DNA of 64,000 nt. Source: Treponema sp. UBA4692. Its GTDB lineage: Bacteria > Spirochaetota > Spirochaetia > Treponematales > Treponemataceae. The notes under the pieces are model-generated. The model saw nothing but the letters and a program-made list of their open reading frames with translations, did no database searches and was not told the DNA's origin. Below, piece after piece: positions 47,920-56,802 of the stretch. Made by a program: the position numbers and the translations under genes. The stretch is from positions 1 through 64,000 of the forward strand of contig DHKO01000012.1 of the NCBI GenBank assembly GCA_002404895.1, given 5' to 3'. Position 1 is the first letter of the stretch. Each line of letters starts with the position of its first letter.

Positions 47920-48130
47920 CCGCCCACTCCAAAAGTTTTTTTAAATTTGACAGACAGCTTTTAGCCATCAAGAACCGCCGAAAATCCAAAACAGAGCCGC
48001 AAAAGCGCACAAGCACGATTTATAAGAAGATTCTATTTATTTTATGATACCACCTTGTCCCGGATTTTGCATTGAAAACTTCGGCTTTCAGAACAAAACA
48101 AGAAAAAAATTATGAAATGCAAAAAAATCA

Positions 48131-48450
48131 CAGGCGGCACAAAATTTGGGCGTTCCCCGGCATCCTGTCGCACAAGAAGCTTCGCTTCTTGCAGTGTTTC
48201 TGCCTCTAATCCGCCATCCGTGGCGGAATCAACTTCCGCAGAATAATTGTTTTTGGCGGCAAATGTCGGGTCGGGCTTTCCAGCCTTCGCTCACGCTCAT
48301 TCTTCAGCAACCTTTGGTTGCCTCAGAACTTCGGGCTTCCAATCCCTAACGCATTAGCGTTGGGACGTGCGCGTAAGCGCACATGTCAAATACCCGAGTT
48401 TTTCGCCACAAAATCTCGCAGCAAACCTCATGTTTGCAAATCCCTGACGC
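48131..48450. repeat. Hairpin-rich dispersed element
   Basis: A non-coding stretch of about 300 nt with at least seven mini-hairpins: GAAGCttcGCTTC, CCGCCatccGTGGCGG, GCAACctttGGTTGC, AACGCattaGCGTT, GTGCGCgtaaGCGCAC, GCAAACctcatGTTTGC. They are separated by GGCGTTCCCCGGC, GTCGGGCTTTCC and TTCGGGCTTCCAATCCC. The arms and nested palindromes look like a mobile non-autonomous repeat; no transposase is present. It abuts the restriction-modification genes. Confidence 0.6.
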
Positions 48451-48462
48451 AAAAAAATATTT

Positions 48463-49572
48463 TTACAACTTATATTTTTCGATGAGCTCTTTCCATTTCA
48501 ATTTATGAACTTTCTGCAGTTCTTTGTCATCAGAAACTTCGTCAGTATAAATTGAAATAAATTCTTCAAGATTTGTAATCAATCTTAGATAATATTTTAT
48601 TGTTGGCAATAGGCCGTTGATTATTATTTTGCAGCCGTGTTTTTCCTCAACTTCATTTACAATGCTTTCAATTTCTTCTTTTTCTGATTCTTCAATTCCA
48701 AAAACGGAAAGAACATAGTAACGAGACGGATTCCATTTATATATTTTGTCGCGGACAACTCTCATAATCTGTGCGGAAATTTTCTTATCTAGTTTTATTT
48801 CAATTGATTCAAAAGTTTTTCCGTTTTTGAAAATTTCTATATCGCCGGAAGCCTTGTTTGTTCGGTCGCAGGCAGTCAAACTTGAAAGTTCCGCAAGAGC
48901 ACATTCTTTATAACGACTCATCTCTTTTATCAAAATAGAATAAATAGAATGAAATGCAAGAACAGGAAGTTTTGCTCCATTATGAGTCGCATACTTGCAA
49001 AGAAAATGCTCTTCTAAAGCTTTTATTATGGCTGAAATTGTAAGGTTTTCAGGATTTTCAAGCGGAACTATTTTAACTTGATATTCCTTCACAACTTCAT
49101 CAACAGTGCGAAGCAGAAATCTTAATAAATCCAATGCACTTTTGGGATTTTTCTGAACATAATCAAGAGTATTCAAAAATGGCTTTTTTAATCCAGATGC
49201 TATATTTCCTGAATAATCCTTTGTGTATGGATAAGGCTGTTCCAAACTTCGTGTAAGCCAACCGCTTTCCGCCATTGCTGGAAGCCCAAGTTTTTCTAAA
49301 ATAGGCGTAACATTTGCGGTATCAAACGACCGCCCTGAAAATCCGTTTGGAAGCTGCGCCTGATGATAACGAATATCCTGCTCTGGATGCAGATGCTTAT
49401 AATAAAGTAAAGTTACAAGAACTGTATAAACGCCTTTCTGTTTCTGACATTTTTTGCCTATTGCTTCCACATCTTTTAAAACTTCTTGCGGAATATTTGT
49501 CCTAAACAGCTTTGAAGAGAGGCAGCTCTGATAAATCATCTCCAAATTGTCCAAAACTTTCTCCATTTTCAA
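48463..49572 (-). CDS. Type II restriction endonuclease (putative)
   Basis: A 369-residue protein, encoded directly after a DNA cytosine methyltransferase and overlapping it by 71 nt. Notable segments: LPNGFSGRSFDTANVTPILE, NKASGDIEIFKNGKTFESIE and IKLDKKI. The D-I-E...E-I-K-x pattern at residues about 240-260 is a PD-(D/E)XK active site. Family and cleavage specificity cannot be fixed by eye. It is the natural partner of the methyltransferase. Confidence 0.75.
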   Translation of the reverse strand: MKMEKVLDNLEMIYQSCLSSKLFRTNIPQEVLKDVEAIGKKCQKQKGVYTVLVTLLYYKHLHPEQDIRYHQAQLPNGFSGRSFDTANVTPILEKLGLPAMAESGWLTRSLEQPYPYTKDYSGNIASGLKKPFLNTLDYVQKNPKSALDLLRFLLRTVDEVVKEYQVKIVPLENPENLTISAIIKALEEHFLCKYATHNGAKLPVLAFHSIYSILIKEMSRYKECALAELSSLTACDRTNKASGDIEIFKNGKTFESIEIKLDKKISAQIMRVVRDKIYKWNPSRYYVLSVFGIEESEKEEIESIVNEVEEKHGCKIIINGLLPTIKYYLRLITNLEEFISIYTDEVSDDKELQKVHKLKWKELIEKYKL

Positions 49573-50566
49573 ACCCCTGTCGTTTTATTGCCTGGGCAAG
49601 CTCATAAATCATTGGAACTACAACAGAATTTCCAGCTTGCTTATAAGCATTCCCTTTATTGGAATCCCTTTTAAAACTTTCAGGAAATCCCATCAGCTTG
49701 TAACATTCATTTAATGTCAATTTTCTTACAGCATCTTCTTCAGGAATATAAATCCAAAATCTTCCGCTCGTTTCCTGAGAAGGCAATGTGGGATGAATTC
49801 CGTGGCTGGAATAAATCCTGTTTGGTTGCCTGTGGCAACGTGATAAATATTCTGTGTTAGGTCGGACACCTTTTTTCCATGTTCCTTTGTTTCTGTAGCC
49901 GCAAAAAATCAAGCCCGACGGCTGAGTTTTTATAAAGTCGTCTGAAAGCAATGTGTATTCATCTTTTTTTAGATATTCGAAATCGCCTGTCTTGTCTAAA
50001 ATGTCCTTTATGTAGACTGGATTTGACTTTCTCATGTCGTCAAAGTCAAATTTTCCGTACTTAGTTGCGACTATGATAATTCTTTCCCGGCTTTGCGCCA
50101 CACCAAAATCTTTTGAATTCAATACTCTAAATGATATTTCATAACCAAGATTTTCAAGATTTTGCAAAATAACTCTGAATGTGTTTCCGTTGTCGTGGTC
50201 TATTAGATGCTTTACATTTTCAAGGACAATTGCAAGCGGCTGTTTTTTTTCGACAATCCTGCAGATTTCAAAAAACAAAGTTCCTCTTGTGTCTTCAAAG
50301 CCTTTTTTCCGTCCGCAAATGCTGAACGGCTGGCAAGGGAAACCGCCGCATAGAACATCAAAATCGGGAATCTCATCAGCGGAGATTTTTGTGATGTCTC
50401 CAGCCGGCAAGTCTCCATAATTTTCTTTGTATATTTTTTTGCATGATTCATTTATTTCTGAACTGAAAACACATTTAAAGCCTGCTTTGTCAAATGCTGT
50501 GCGGAATCCGCCTATTCCGGCGAACAAGTCAATATATTTTATTTCTTTATGTATAGTTATATTCAT
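49502..50566 (-). CDS. DNA (cytosine-5) methyltransferase
   Basis: A 354-residue C5-methyltransferase with all key motifs in order: I DLFAGIGGFRTAF; IV GGFPCQPFSICGRKKGF with the catalytic Cys; VI VLENVKHL; VIII GVAQSRERIIIVA; X AYKQAGNSVVVPM. The target-recognition domain lies between VIII and IX. It protects host DNA from the adjoining endonuclease. Confidence 0.95.
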   Translation of the reverse strand: MNITIHKEIKYIDLFAGIGGFRTAFDKAGFKCVFSSEINESCKKIYKENYGDLPAGDITKISADEIPDFDVLCGGFPCQPFSICGRKKGFEDTRGTLFFEICRIVEKKQPLAIVLENVKHLIDHDNGNTFRVILQNLENLGYEISFRVLNSKDFGVAQSRERIIIVATKYGKFDFDDMRKSNPVYIKDILDKTGDFEYLKKDEYTLLSDDFIKTQPSGLIFCGYRNKGTWKKGVRPNTEYLSRCHRQPNRIYSSHGIHPTLPSQETSGRFWIYIPEEDAVRKLTLNECYKLMGFPESFKRDSNKGNAYKQAGNSVVVPMIYELAQAIKRQGFENGESFGQFGDDLSELPLFKAV

Positions 50567-50708
50567 TTAATCAGATAATACTTTATTGCTTGTTTTTTTT
50601 CTACAAAAATTTATGAGTTAAAATAACTATCATGATTTAAAAAATCTTATTGCGATATTCAAAAATAGTTGAACAACCTTTTTTTATTTTTCTAAAAATT
50701 CATGCGCC

Positions 50709-50970
50709 ATCATAACATATTCCGCACCCCAAACTGGCGCACTTTCTTCATATGGAATCATTCCGCACGTTGTCCGCACGCACTTTCTGCAAACGGAATA
50801 ATTCCGCAAGGTGAATTTGCCTGCTTTCTTGACGCGGAAAAATTCCGTTCGCTGTCAGCACACACTTTTGACAAACGGAAAAATTCCGCATAATGAACTG
50901 GCGTGATTCCAATAAACGGAATGATTCCGCAGTCTGTCCGCAGGTGATTTCTTACTGCGGAATTTTCAGG
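50709..50970. repeat. 41-bp tandem array of CGGAAT-ATTCCG palindromes
   Basis: The motif ATTCCG(C/T), usually within CGGAATNATTCCGC or CGGAAAAATTCCGC, recurs at exactly 41-nt spacing: first C of CCG at 50722, 50763, 50804, 50845, 50886 and 50927. The 25 nt between palindromes alternate between two related types, giving an 82-bp higher order. The period is not a multiple of three, so it is non-coding. It lies upstream of the DUF6261 gene; regulatory or chromosomal-site function unknown. Confidence 0.75.
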
Positions 50971-51186
50971 GCCTGCCGGAAAACTGCAAATCAGGCTTAT
51001 CCTGTTTATTTTTTCATCTTGCCGTTTTTTACCTTGCGCTAATATTAGTATTCCCTTATTCTTCTTTGTGAAGAGTTTAATTTTTCCATTCATGGAGGAA
51101 ACAGACTATCGGGATTGTACATTTTGACTTCCAGGACAGAATGACCAATCAAATTCCAGCCATTCATTTTTTCTAAGGAGGTCAAA

Positions 51187-51900
51187 ATGAATAAGATTAT
51201 TTCAAAAATCCGTGTCGCGGAGTTGGACACGCTTTCTGACGTTCTTGTGCGTCTGTACAAGGATTCTTCTGGCGGTGAGTCTGCCATTTCAAAGGACGCG
51301 AACCTTTCGCTCATCATGGCGGATGTGGAGCGTCTTTCTGCTGAAATCACCACGGCAATCAAGAGCGACCGTGTCTCAAGCACTCTTGACGAGGCGGACA
51401 TTGCGCGCGACGAGATTATCCGGAACTTGGGCGACGCGCTCACAGGCTACGCGGCGATTCCTGTCGCGGCGAAAAAGGCTGCGGCGCAGAATCTTCTTGC
51501 GGTCTTCAGCAAGTACGGAAGGCAGATTACGCAGAAAAACTTTGCCGAGGAGTCCTCGCTGATTGAAAGCATGCTTGAGGACTTCGGAGCGGAAAGCCTT
51601 GCTTCTGACATTGCGGCGCTGGACGGCGTGGGCGAGCTTATTTCAGAATTGAGAGAGGCTCAGGACAGCTTCAACAAGGCGAACGACGACTTTACGAACG
51701 CGAGCGTGAACAAGAGCGAGAGCGCGACATCGGTAAAGAAAAGCCTGATTTCTGTGCTGAACGACAAGCTCGTGCCGTATCTTTCTGCGGTTGCCCCTCT
51801 TGCGGACTACAAGGACTTTGCCTCAAAGTGCGAGGCTGAAATCACAAAGGCGAACGCGACCGTAAGCACAAGAGCAAAAACAACTGAAAAAGCTGAATAA
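51187..51900 (+). CDS. DUF6261 family protein
   Basis: A 237-residue, almost entirely helical protein (ISKIRVAELDTLSDVLVRLY, VERLSAEITTAIKSDRVSST, GDALTGYAAIPVAAKKAAAQ) matching the DUF6261 pattern. A very strong ribosome-binding site (TAAGGAGGTC) and GC-rich codons suggest high expression. It is followed by a perfect terminator. Function unknown; similar genes are often multicopy. Confidence 0.7.
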   Translation: MNKIISKIRVAELDTLSDVLVRLYKDSSGGESAISKDANLSLIMADVERLSAEITTAIKSDRVSSTLDEADIARDEIIRNLGDALTGYAAIPVAAKKAAAQNLLAVFSKYGRQITQKNFAEESSLIESMLEDFGAESLASDIAALDGVGELISELREAQDSFNKANDDFTNASVNKSESATSVKKSLISVLNDKLVPYLSAVAPLADYKDFASKCEAEITKANATVSTRAKTTEKAE

Positions 51901-51923
51901 TTTTTGTGATATAACAAGATGAC

Positions 51924-51955
51924 AAAGCGGAGCATGAAAGCTCCGCTTTTCTTTC
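51924..51955 (+). terminator. Intrinsic terminator
   Basis: AAAGCGGAGC-atgaaa-GCTCCGCTTT is a perfect 10-bp stem followed by T-rich sequence, ending the 51187-51900 transcript. It can also act in the opposite direction. Confidence 0.9.
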
Positions 51956-51960
51956 ATTCC

Positions 51961-52235
51961 CTACTCATACTTCCATTCGCTCGCCTTGAGCTGGGTGGAA
52001 ATCATTTTGCTGTAGATTCTGCCTTTTTCGCGCAGCTCCGCAGGGCTTCCCTGCTCGGCCACAACGCCGTCTTTCAGCACTACAATCTTGTCCGCGCCGT
52101 CAACCGTCCGCATTCTGTGGGCGATGATTAAGACGGTCTTGTTCTTTATCAGCCGGGAAAGAGATTCCTGAACCAGAGTCTCGTTGTCAACATCAAGGCT
52201 CGCGGTCGCCTCGTCGAGCAAAATTATCGGGGCGT
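51961..52235 (-). pseudogene. ABC transporter ATPase C-terminal fragment
   Basis: About 90 codons equal the end of an exporter-type nucleotide-binding domain: NAPIILLDEATASLDVDNET (Walker B and D-loop), LIKNKTVLIIAHRMRTVDGA (H-loop His) and a typical tail (GVVAEQGSPAELREKGRIYS). Walker A, the ABC signature and all membrane helices are missing, and the upstream sequence is unrelated, so it is a deletion remnant. Confidence 0.85.
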
Positions 52236-52297
52236 TTTTCGTGTGTTTCGTATTTGTCTTTTAAAACGGAACGTAAAATTCAGGGAATATCAAAAAT

Positions 52298-53626
52298 CTA
52301 AATCAGTTCTTCGAGAAACTGGTTCAAAAAAAGGATTCCGCGCCGGTTAAGAAAATAAATTGTGTCGTCTCCGCGTTTTTCAGCGCAGGCGAGCCGCTTT
52401 TTCTTCCAGCGGGCAAAAACGGCGTTTTCAGCTCCAATCCGCTCTTCAAGATGTTTCCCAAAACGCTCAAAAAAGTCTTTCGATGAAACGCCTTTTGTCA
52501 TACGAAATCCAGTCATCAAAAATTCAAATTCAAGCGTTTCTTCATCAAGATTTTCTGTTTTCCTGATTTTCTGAAATTCGTTTGAGAAACTTTCAGGAGA
52601 TTCAGGCTTTTCATTGTCTTTCAGCCCAAATTTATCAGAATTAAAACTCTGCTTTTTTCCATCTTTTAATCCGAAACTTAATTCGAAATCTTTAGAGCCA
52701 AAAATCCGGCTTTTTTCAAACTTCTCCCAAAAATCAACGTAGGCGGCAACAGAAAGCGTGTTTGTCCAGCGAAGCGCAGTTTTAGAGTCAAAATCATAGA
52801 CAGTTCCGACAGCCCCGCTTCCGGCTCCAATATAATTTTTCTGCTTCCAGTAAGAAGAATTGTGGACACTTTCAAAGCCCGGCCGCGCGAAATTTGAAAT
52901 CTCGTACTGAAAAAATCCTTTTTTCTCCAAGATGTTTCTGCCAAAAATCCACATCTTGTCGGCCTTGTCCTGCGAGAATCTCACTTTTCCGTCTTCAATT
53001 TTCTTCCATAAAGGCGTGTTTTCTTCAACAGTCAGCGTGTAAAGCGAAACGTGGTCGATTTTCTTAAAGTCATCGAGAATCTTAAACTGACTTTCAAAAG
53101 ACTTGTAAGTTTGCCCCGGAAGCCCGGCGATAAAATCAACACTAAGCCTTCCATTCCAGAATTTTCCAAGAAGAGAAAGCGCGTTCAAGACCGTTTTCAC
53201 GTCGCTTTTCCGGTTCACGGCACGCAAAGCCTTGTCATCAAGAGCCTGAATTCCCATAGAAATCCTGTTCGCGCCCGCTTTTTCAAGGATTCTGATTTTT
53301 TCTTCCGAAACATTTTCAGGATTCACTTCAACCGTGATTTCGCATTTTTCAGGATTCAGAGCAATTTTAAAAACGCCGCTTATCAAGTCAAAAAGCTGGT
53401 TTCCGCTTAAAATTCCCGGAGTTCCGCCGCCAAGATAAATTGACCGCCAGCGTTCTATCTCGTAAAGCTCCGCGTAAAAACGCGCCTCGTTCAAAACCGC
53501 ACTGATATAGCCGTCTGAAACATCGTTCTGCTTGCCCTTGCGGTCTTTTTCGGCAATGCTGAAAAAATCGCAGTAGTCGCATTTCTGGCGGCAAAAAGGA
53601 ATGTGAATGTAAAGGGAAGAATTCAT
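52298..53626 (-). CDS. hemW: HemW-like radical SAM protein
   Basis: A 442-residue radical SAM protein with the CxxxCxxC cluster in IPFCRQKCDYCDFF, then IYLGGGTPGILS, ITVEVNPENVSEEKIRILEK and RISMGIQALDD. HemW is a haem chaperone formerly annotated as oxygen-independent coproporphyrinogen oxidase. An insertion rich in Phe/Lys/Asp (residues about 330-380) makes it longer than most homologues. Confidence 0.88.
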   Translation of the reverse strand: MNSSLYIHIPFCRQKCDYCDFFSIAEKDRKGKQNDVSDGYISAVLNEARFYAELYEIERWRSIYLGGGTPGILSGNQLFDLISGVFKIALNPEKCEITVEVNPENVSEEKIRILEKAGANRISMGIQALDDKALRAVNRKSDVKTVLNALSLLGKFWNGRLSVDFIAGLPGQTYKSFESQFKILDDFKKIDHVSLYTLTVEENTPLWKKIEDGKVRFSQDKADKMWIFGRNILEKKGFFQYEISNFARPGFESVHNSSYWKQKNYIGAGSGAVGTVYDFDSKTALRWTNTLSVAAYVDFWEKFEKSRIFGSKDFELSFGLKDGKKQSFNSDKFGLKDNEKPESPESFSNEFQKIRKTENLDEETLEFEFLMTGFRMTKGVSSKDFFERFGKHLEERIGAENAVFARWKKKRLACAEKRGDDTIYFLNRRGILFLNQFLEELI

Positions 53627-53632
53627 TAAAAA

Positions 53633-54331
53633 TTAGAAAATCTTGAACTTGTTGAAAGGAAAATAAAGCAGCAAAACCTTTCCTTTGATTTTCTGCTGCT
53701 TTACAGGTCCCCACACGCGCGAGTCAACGGCGGAAATTCTCTTGTCTCCGAGAACAAAATATTCGTCGTCGGCAAGCGTGATTTTTTTGACTGAAGATTT
53801 CGCGCCAAGTTCCACATCCCATCCGGCAGGCGGAACCAAGACCTCAACGTTGTATTTTTTCTTGATGACTTCAAATTCCGTAAGAAAATGCGAGTCTGAC
53901 TTTGATTTTATAAAGACAACATAGCGGTCAATGTAGATTGTGTCGCCTGGAAGCCCGATAACACGGCGCATTACAGGCTTTGAGCCTTCGCCAGCATTGT
54001 CCGTGAAAGGCTTCCACTGCCGCGCAGTAAAAAACAGGCAGATATTGTTTATGACTTTTTTCGGAACGGAAATTTTCTTCTGCTCATAATTCTGGACAAG
54101 AACGACATCTCCGCGCGAAGGGCTTTTCAAAAGCGGAGCGACAAATTCAAAGCTGTTTGCAGGAATGTCTGAAGCCATCGAGTCCGACTTGCTGCAGACA
54201 GGATACAAGACAAAAGACATAAAAAGCGACACGGCAAGAATCACAAGAATCACAATTCCTGAAACAGAAAAGATTTTGCTGTAAAGCTCTTTCCGCATTT
54301 TATAAGAAACAGCGTAAATATTGTTGTCCAT
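53633..54331 (-). CDS. lepB: Signal peptidase I (lysine base replaced)
   Basis: A 232-residue type I signal peptidase with one N-terminal membrane helix (IVILVILAVSLFMSFVLYPV). Box B is SKSDSMASDI with catalytic Ser51; box D is VMRRVIGLPGDTIYIDRYVV; box E VLGDKRISAVDSRVWGPV. The residue that is the general-base Lys in most family members is Arg122 here, so activity by the usual Ser/Lys dyad is uncertain. Confidence 0.85.
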   Translation of the reverse strand: MDNNIYAVSYKMRKELYSKIFSVSGIVILVILAVSLFMSFVLYPVCSKSDSMASDIPANSFEFVAPLLKSPSRGDVVLVQNYEQKKISVPKKVINNICLFFTARQWKPFTDNAGEGSKPVMRRVIGLPGDTIYIDRYVVFIKSKSDSHFLTEFEVIKKKYNVEVLVPPAGWDVELGAKSSVKKITLADDEYFVLGDKRISAVDSRVWGPVKQQKIKGKVLLLYFPFNKFKIF

Positions 54332-54423
54332 AAGATTCCTAAAACAAGAAATTTTTCTTCTAAGGATAACGATTCATCGTCTTACTTGCAAGGCGAAGTT
54401 TTAACGTCTATAATTTTCGGATT

Positions 54424-54888
54424 ATGGCGGAAAATGTAAAAATCATCGCGCAGAACAAGAAAGCAAGATTCGATTATTTTGTCGAGGAAAAATATGAGTG
54501 CGGCGTTGAGCTTGAAGGAACGGAAGTTAAGTCCGTGAAAAACGGAAATCTGTCCTTTCCAGACTCTTTTGCCGAAATTATAAACGGCGAAGTATGGATG
54601 CGTAATTTCCATATTTCAGAATACAAATTCTCATCGATTTTCAACCACGACCCGGACCGCAAGAAAAAGCTTCTCCTTCACAAGGAAGAAATCAAGCGGC
54701 TTCAAAGAAAAATCGACGAGAAAGGATTCACGCTCATTCCTTTGGATGTCTATCTAAATAAAGGAAGGGTGAAAATCACGCTCGGAGTCTGCAAGGGCAA
54801 AAAGCAGTTCGACAAGAGAGAAACAATAAAGCAGCGAGACCTCGACCGCGAGATGTCAAGAGATTTCAGGCACGGCCTTAACGGCTGA
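54424..54888 (+). CDS. smpB: SsrA-binding protein SmpB
   Basis: A 154-residue SmpB: NKKARFDYFVEEKYECGVEL, EGTEVKSVKNGNLSFPDSFA, then IDEKGFTLIPLDVYLNKGRV, KITLGVCKGKKQFDKRETIK. It binds tmRNA and brings it to stalled ribosomes. The ssrA gene is not in the window. Confidence 0.96.
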   Translation: MAENVKIIAQNKKARFDYFVEEKYECGVELEGTEVKSVKNGNLSFPDSFAEIINGEVWMRNFHISEYKFSSIFNHDPDRKKKLLLHKEEIKRLQRKIDEKGFTLIPLDVYLNKGRVKITLGVCKGKKQFDKRETIKQRDLDREMSRDFRHGLNG

Positions 54889-54927
54889 TTTTACCTGAAC
54901 CGTGCTTCTTGGGATTTGTTTTATTTG

Positions 54928-55806
54928 ATGAAGAGTTTTAGCTTAAAGAAACATACAAAAAAATTTCTGCTCTCCCTGTTTTTTTCAACAACGCTTCTTG
55001 CGGCGCAAAGCCTTCAAGTTGACTATTACGGCGTTGTCTCTTCATCGGCGGACTCCAATATGCTTAAAATGGCGCAGGACGTTTTCTACACGCAGCTGAA
55101 ATCAATCGACAGCATTATCGTAATTGACAAGCGTCCTGACCTTTCAAAAACTCTCAGCTCAATTCCAGAGCCGGACGCAGAATCATCGAGAATCGCATTC
55201 TACGCGGAAATCATCGAGGAGCAGAATTCAGCCGGGAAACCTGTCTGGAACTGCAAATTCGACGCCGTAACTCCAAGGGACGGAATCACGCACAGCAAAA
55301 GCGAAGTTTTCGAGTCCTACTACAAGATTCTCGTGAACGCGAAAAACTCGATAGAAGCCGTCTTGAACGAGCTTCGAGGCCCGCAGAAATACATTGAGGA
55401 CGCAGACAGCGAGAATCTCGCGGGAAACAGAAACTCAAGCATAAACATCGAGTCGCTCGCAGGAACATGGACAGGCGAGCCTTTCACAGACAAAATCATA
55501 ATTCTCCGCGGCGGGAGAGGATTTGTGGTCTACAAGAACGGCGCCACAATGAACATCAGGATTATCGCAGGCAAAAGCGACTCAGAAATCGAAGTGAGAC
55601 AGGCAGGACGGGCGAACGCATCGTTCTTCACGGAAATTCCGCGCGAGACCGCCCTTTTGTATGCGCCGTCTGCAAATCCAATCGTCTGGAACTTGAAAAT
55701 CACATCGCAAAACACGCTTGAAGGCACAAAGACAACGCTCATCACCGAAAACGGCGGCGCAAGCGCGAAAGAAGGAAAAATCAGCACGGTCTGGACAAGA
55801 AAATAA
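54928..55806 (+). CDS. Secreted treponemal hypothetical protein
   Basis: A 292-residue protein with a signal peptide (FLLSLFFSTTLLAAQS). The mature part begins LQVDYYGVVSSSADSNMLKM and includes a C-terminal beta-rich region (LAGTWTGEPFTDKIIILRGG, GRGFVVYKNGATMNIRIIAG). The ATG at 54928 is preferred over a TTG at 54916. Probably periplasmic or envelope-associated; no family recognised. Confidence 0.7.
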   Translation: MKSFSLKKHTKKFLLSLFFSTTLLAAQSLQVDYYGVVSSSADSNMLKMAQDVFYTQLKSIDSIIVIDKRPDLSKTLSSIPEPDAESSRIAFYAEIIEEQNSAGKPVWNCKFDAVTPRDGITHSKSEVFESYYKILVNAKNSIEAVLNELRGPQKYIEDADSENLAGNRNSSINIESLAGTWTGEPFTDKIIILRGGRGFVVYKNGATMNIRIIAGKSDSEIEVRQAGRANASFFTEIPRETALLYAPSANPIVWNLKITSQNTLEGTKTTLITENGGASAKEGKISTVWTRK

Positions 55807-56217
55807 ACTAAAAAGATAAAACCGCCACGCACTGAAATTGAACTGGGCAACGCATGGCAAAACGCCACGAGCAAAAAATGAATCAGCGAACGAATGGCAA
55901 AACGCCGAAAAAACCGTCATGCTGAATTTATTTCAGCATCTTTTCATAGATTCCGAATCAAGTTCGGAATGACATCATTGAATTTTACGGATTCCGAAAT
56001 CAATCAGTTTTCTTCTCATCTTGACTTCGGAATGAATCATTAGATTCTGAACTCACGCAGTCTTCCGTTCGCCTAAAATTCGGAAACGGCTCTGATTTTT
56101 TATCTCAATGAAAATAAAATCTCAAAAACACAAAATGCCGAAAACTAAAAACCGCTTAAAACTTCGTGCAAAGAGAAAAATCCCGCCCGCAATTCACGCA
56201 GAAACCGACATCTAATC
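55807..56217. other. Intergenic region with dispersed repeat
   Basis: No gene seen. ATGCTGAATTTATTTCAGCAT (about 55919-55939) and ATTCCGAATCAAGTTCGGAAT (55950-55970) are palindromes also present, reversed, at 45622-45712. A further partial copy (GATTCCGAAATC, GACTTCGGAATG) follows at 55988-56035. Confidence 0.65.
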
Positions 56218-56802
56218 CTAATTCAGATGAATCTGCCCCTGACGAAGGACGTTCACTTTTCCGCTCTCGTCAATCGCGACAATTGTTGAAGGAACGCCGC
56301 CTTTTTTATCTCCGTCGTCAACAATCAGCTCAACTTCCTTTCCAAACTCGCTTTTTATCTGCTGAATATTGTCAAGCACAGGGCTTCCGCTCCGGTTCAC
56401 GCTTGTAGAATAAATCGGCGCGCCGCAGATTGAAATAACTTTTCTGAGCCACTCGTCTCCAGGACAGCGGAACGCGGTCGTCTCAAAATTTCCGTCCTCG
56501 GCAAAAGTATGCACGATAATCGTAAGAGGCCCCGGCCAGTAGGAAAGAATCTCCCCGGGAACAACATCTCTCGTGTATTTTTTCAAGTCTTCAGGACGGG
56601 CAATAAGCTGGATAAAATGCTTGTTCTCTTCCCTGCCCTTTATCTCCATGATTTTTCTATCTGTATGATAAGAATAATGTCTTCCGTCAACAATTCCGGA
56701 AAAACCATAAACAGTGTCGGTCGGGAGAACCACGACTTTTCCACGGCGAATGTAATCCGCAGCGATTTGAGCGGACACATCATCAGACTTGCGGCAAATC
56801 AT
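56218..56802 (-). CDS. Sua5/YciO/YrdC family protein (TsaC-like)
   Basis: A 194-residue YrdC-domain protein: ADYIRRGKVVVLPTDTVYGF, KIMEIKGREENKHFIQLIAR, SYWPGPLTIIV, FRCPGDEWLRKVI and APIYSTSVNRSGSPV. It likely makes threonylcarbamoyl-AMP for t6A tRNA modification. It overlaps the upstream DivIC-like gene by 20 nt. Confidence 0.88.
   Translation of the reverse strand: MICRKSDDVSAQIAADYIRRGKVVVLPTDTVYGFSGIVDGRHYSYHTDRKIMEIKGREENKHFIQLIARPEDLKKYTRDVVPGEILSYWPGPLTIIVHTFAEDGNFETTAFRCPGDEWLRKVISICGAPIYSTSVNRSGSPVLDNIQQIKSEFGKEVELIVDDGDKKGGVPSTIVAIDESGKVNVLRQGQIHLN

Noticed and set aside
50709..50970. CRISPR array
   Set aside because: Regular 41-nt spacing, but the spacers are alternating relatives of each other rather than unique, the repeat core is only about 14 nt, and no cas genes are nearby.
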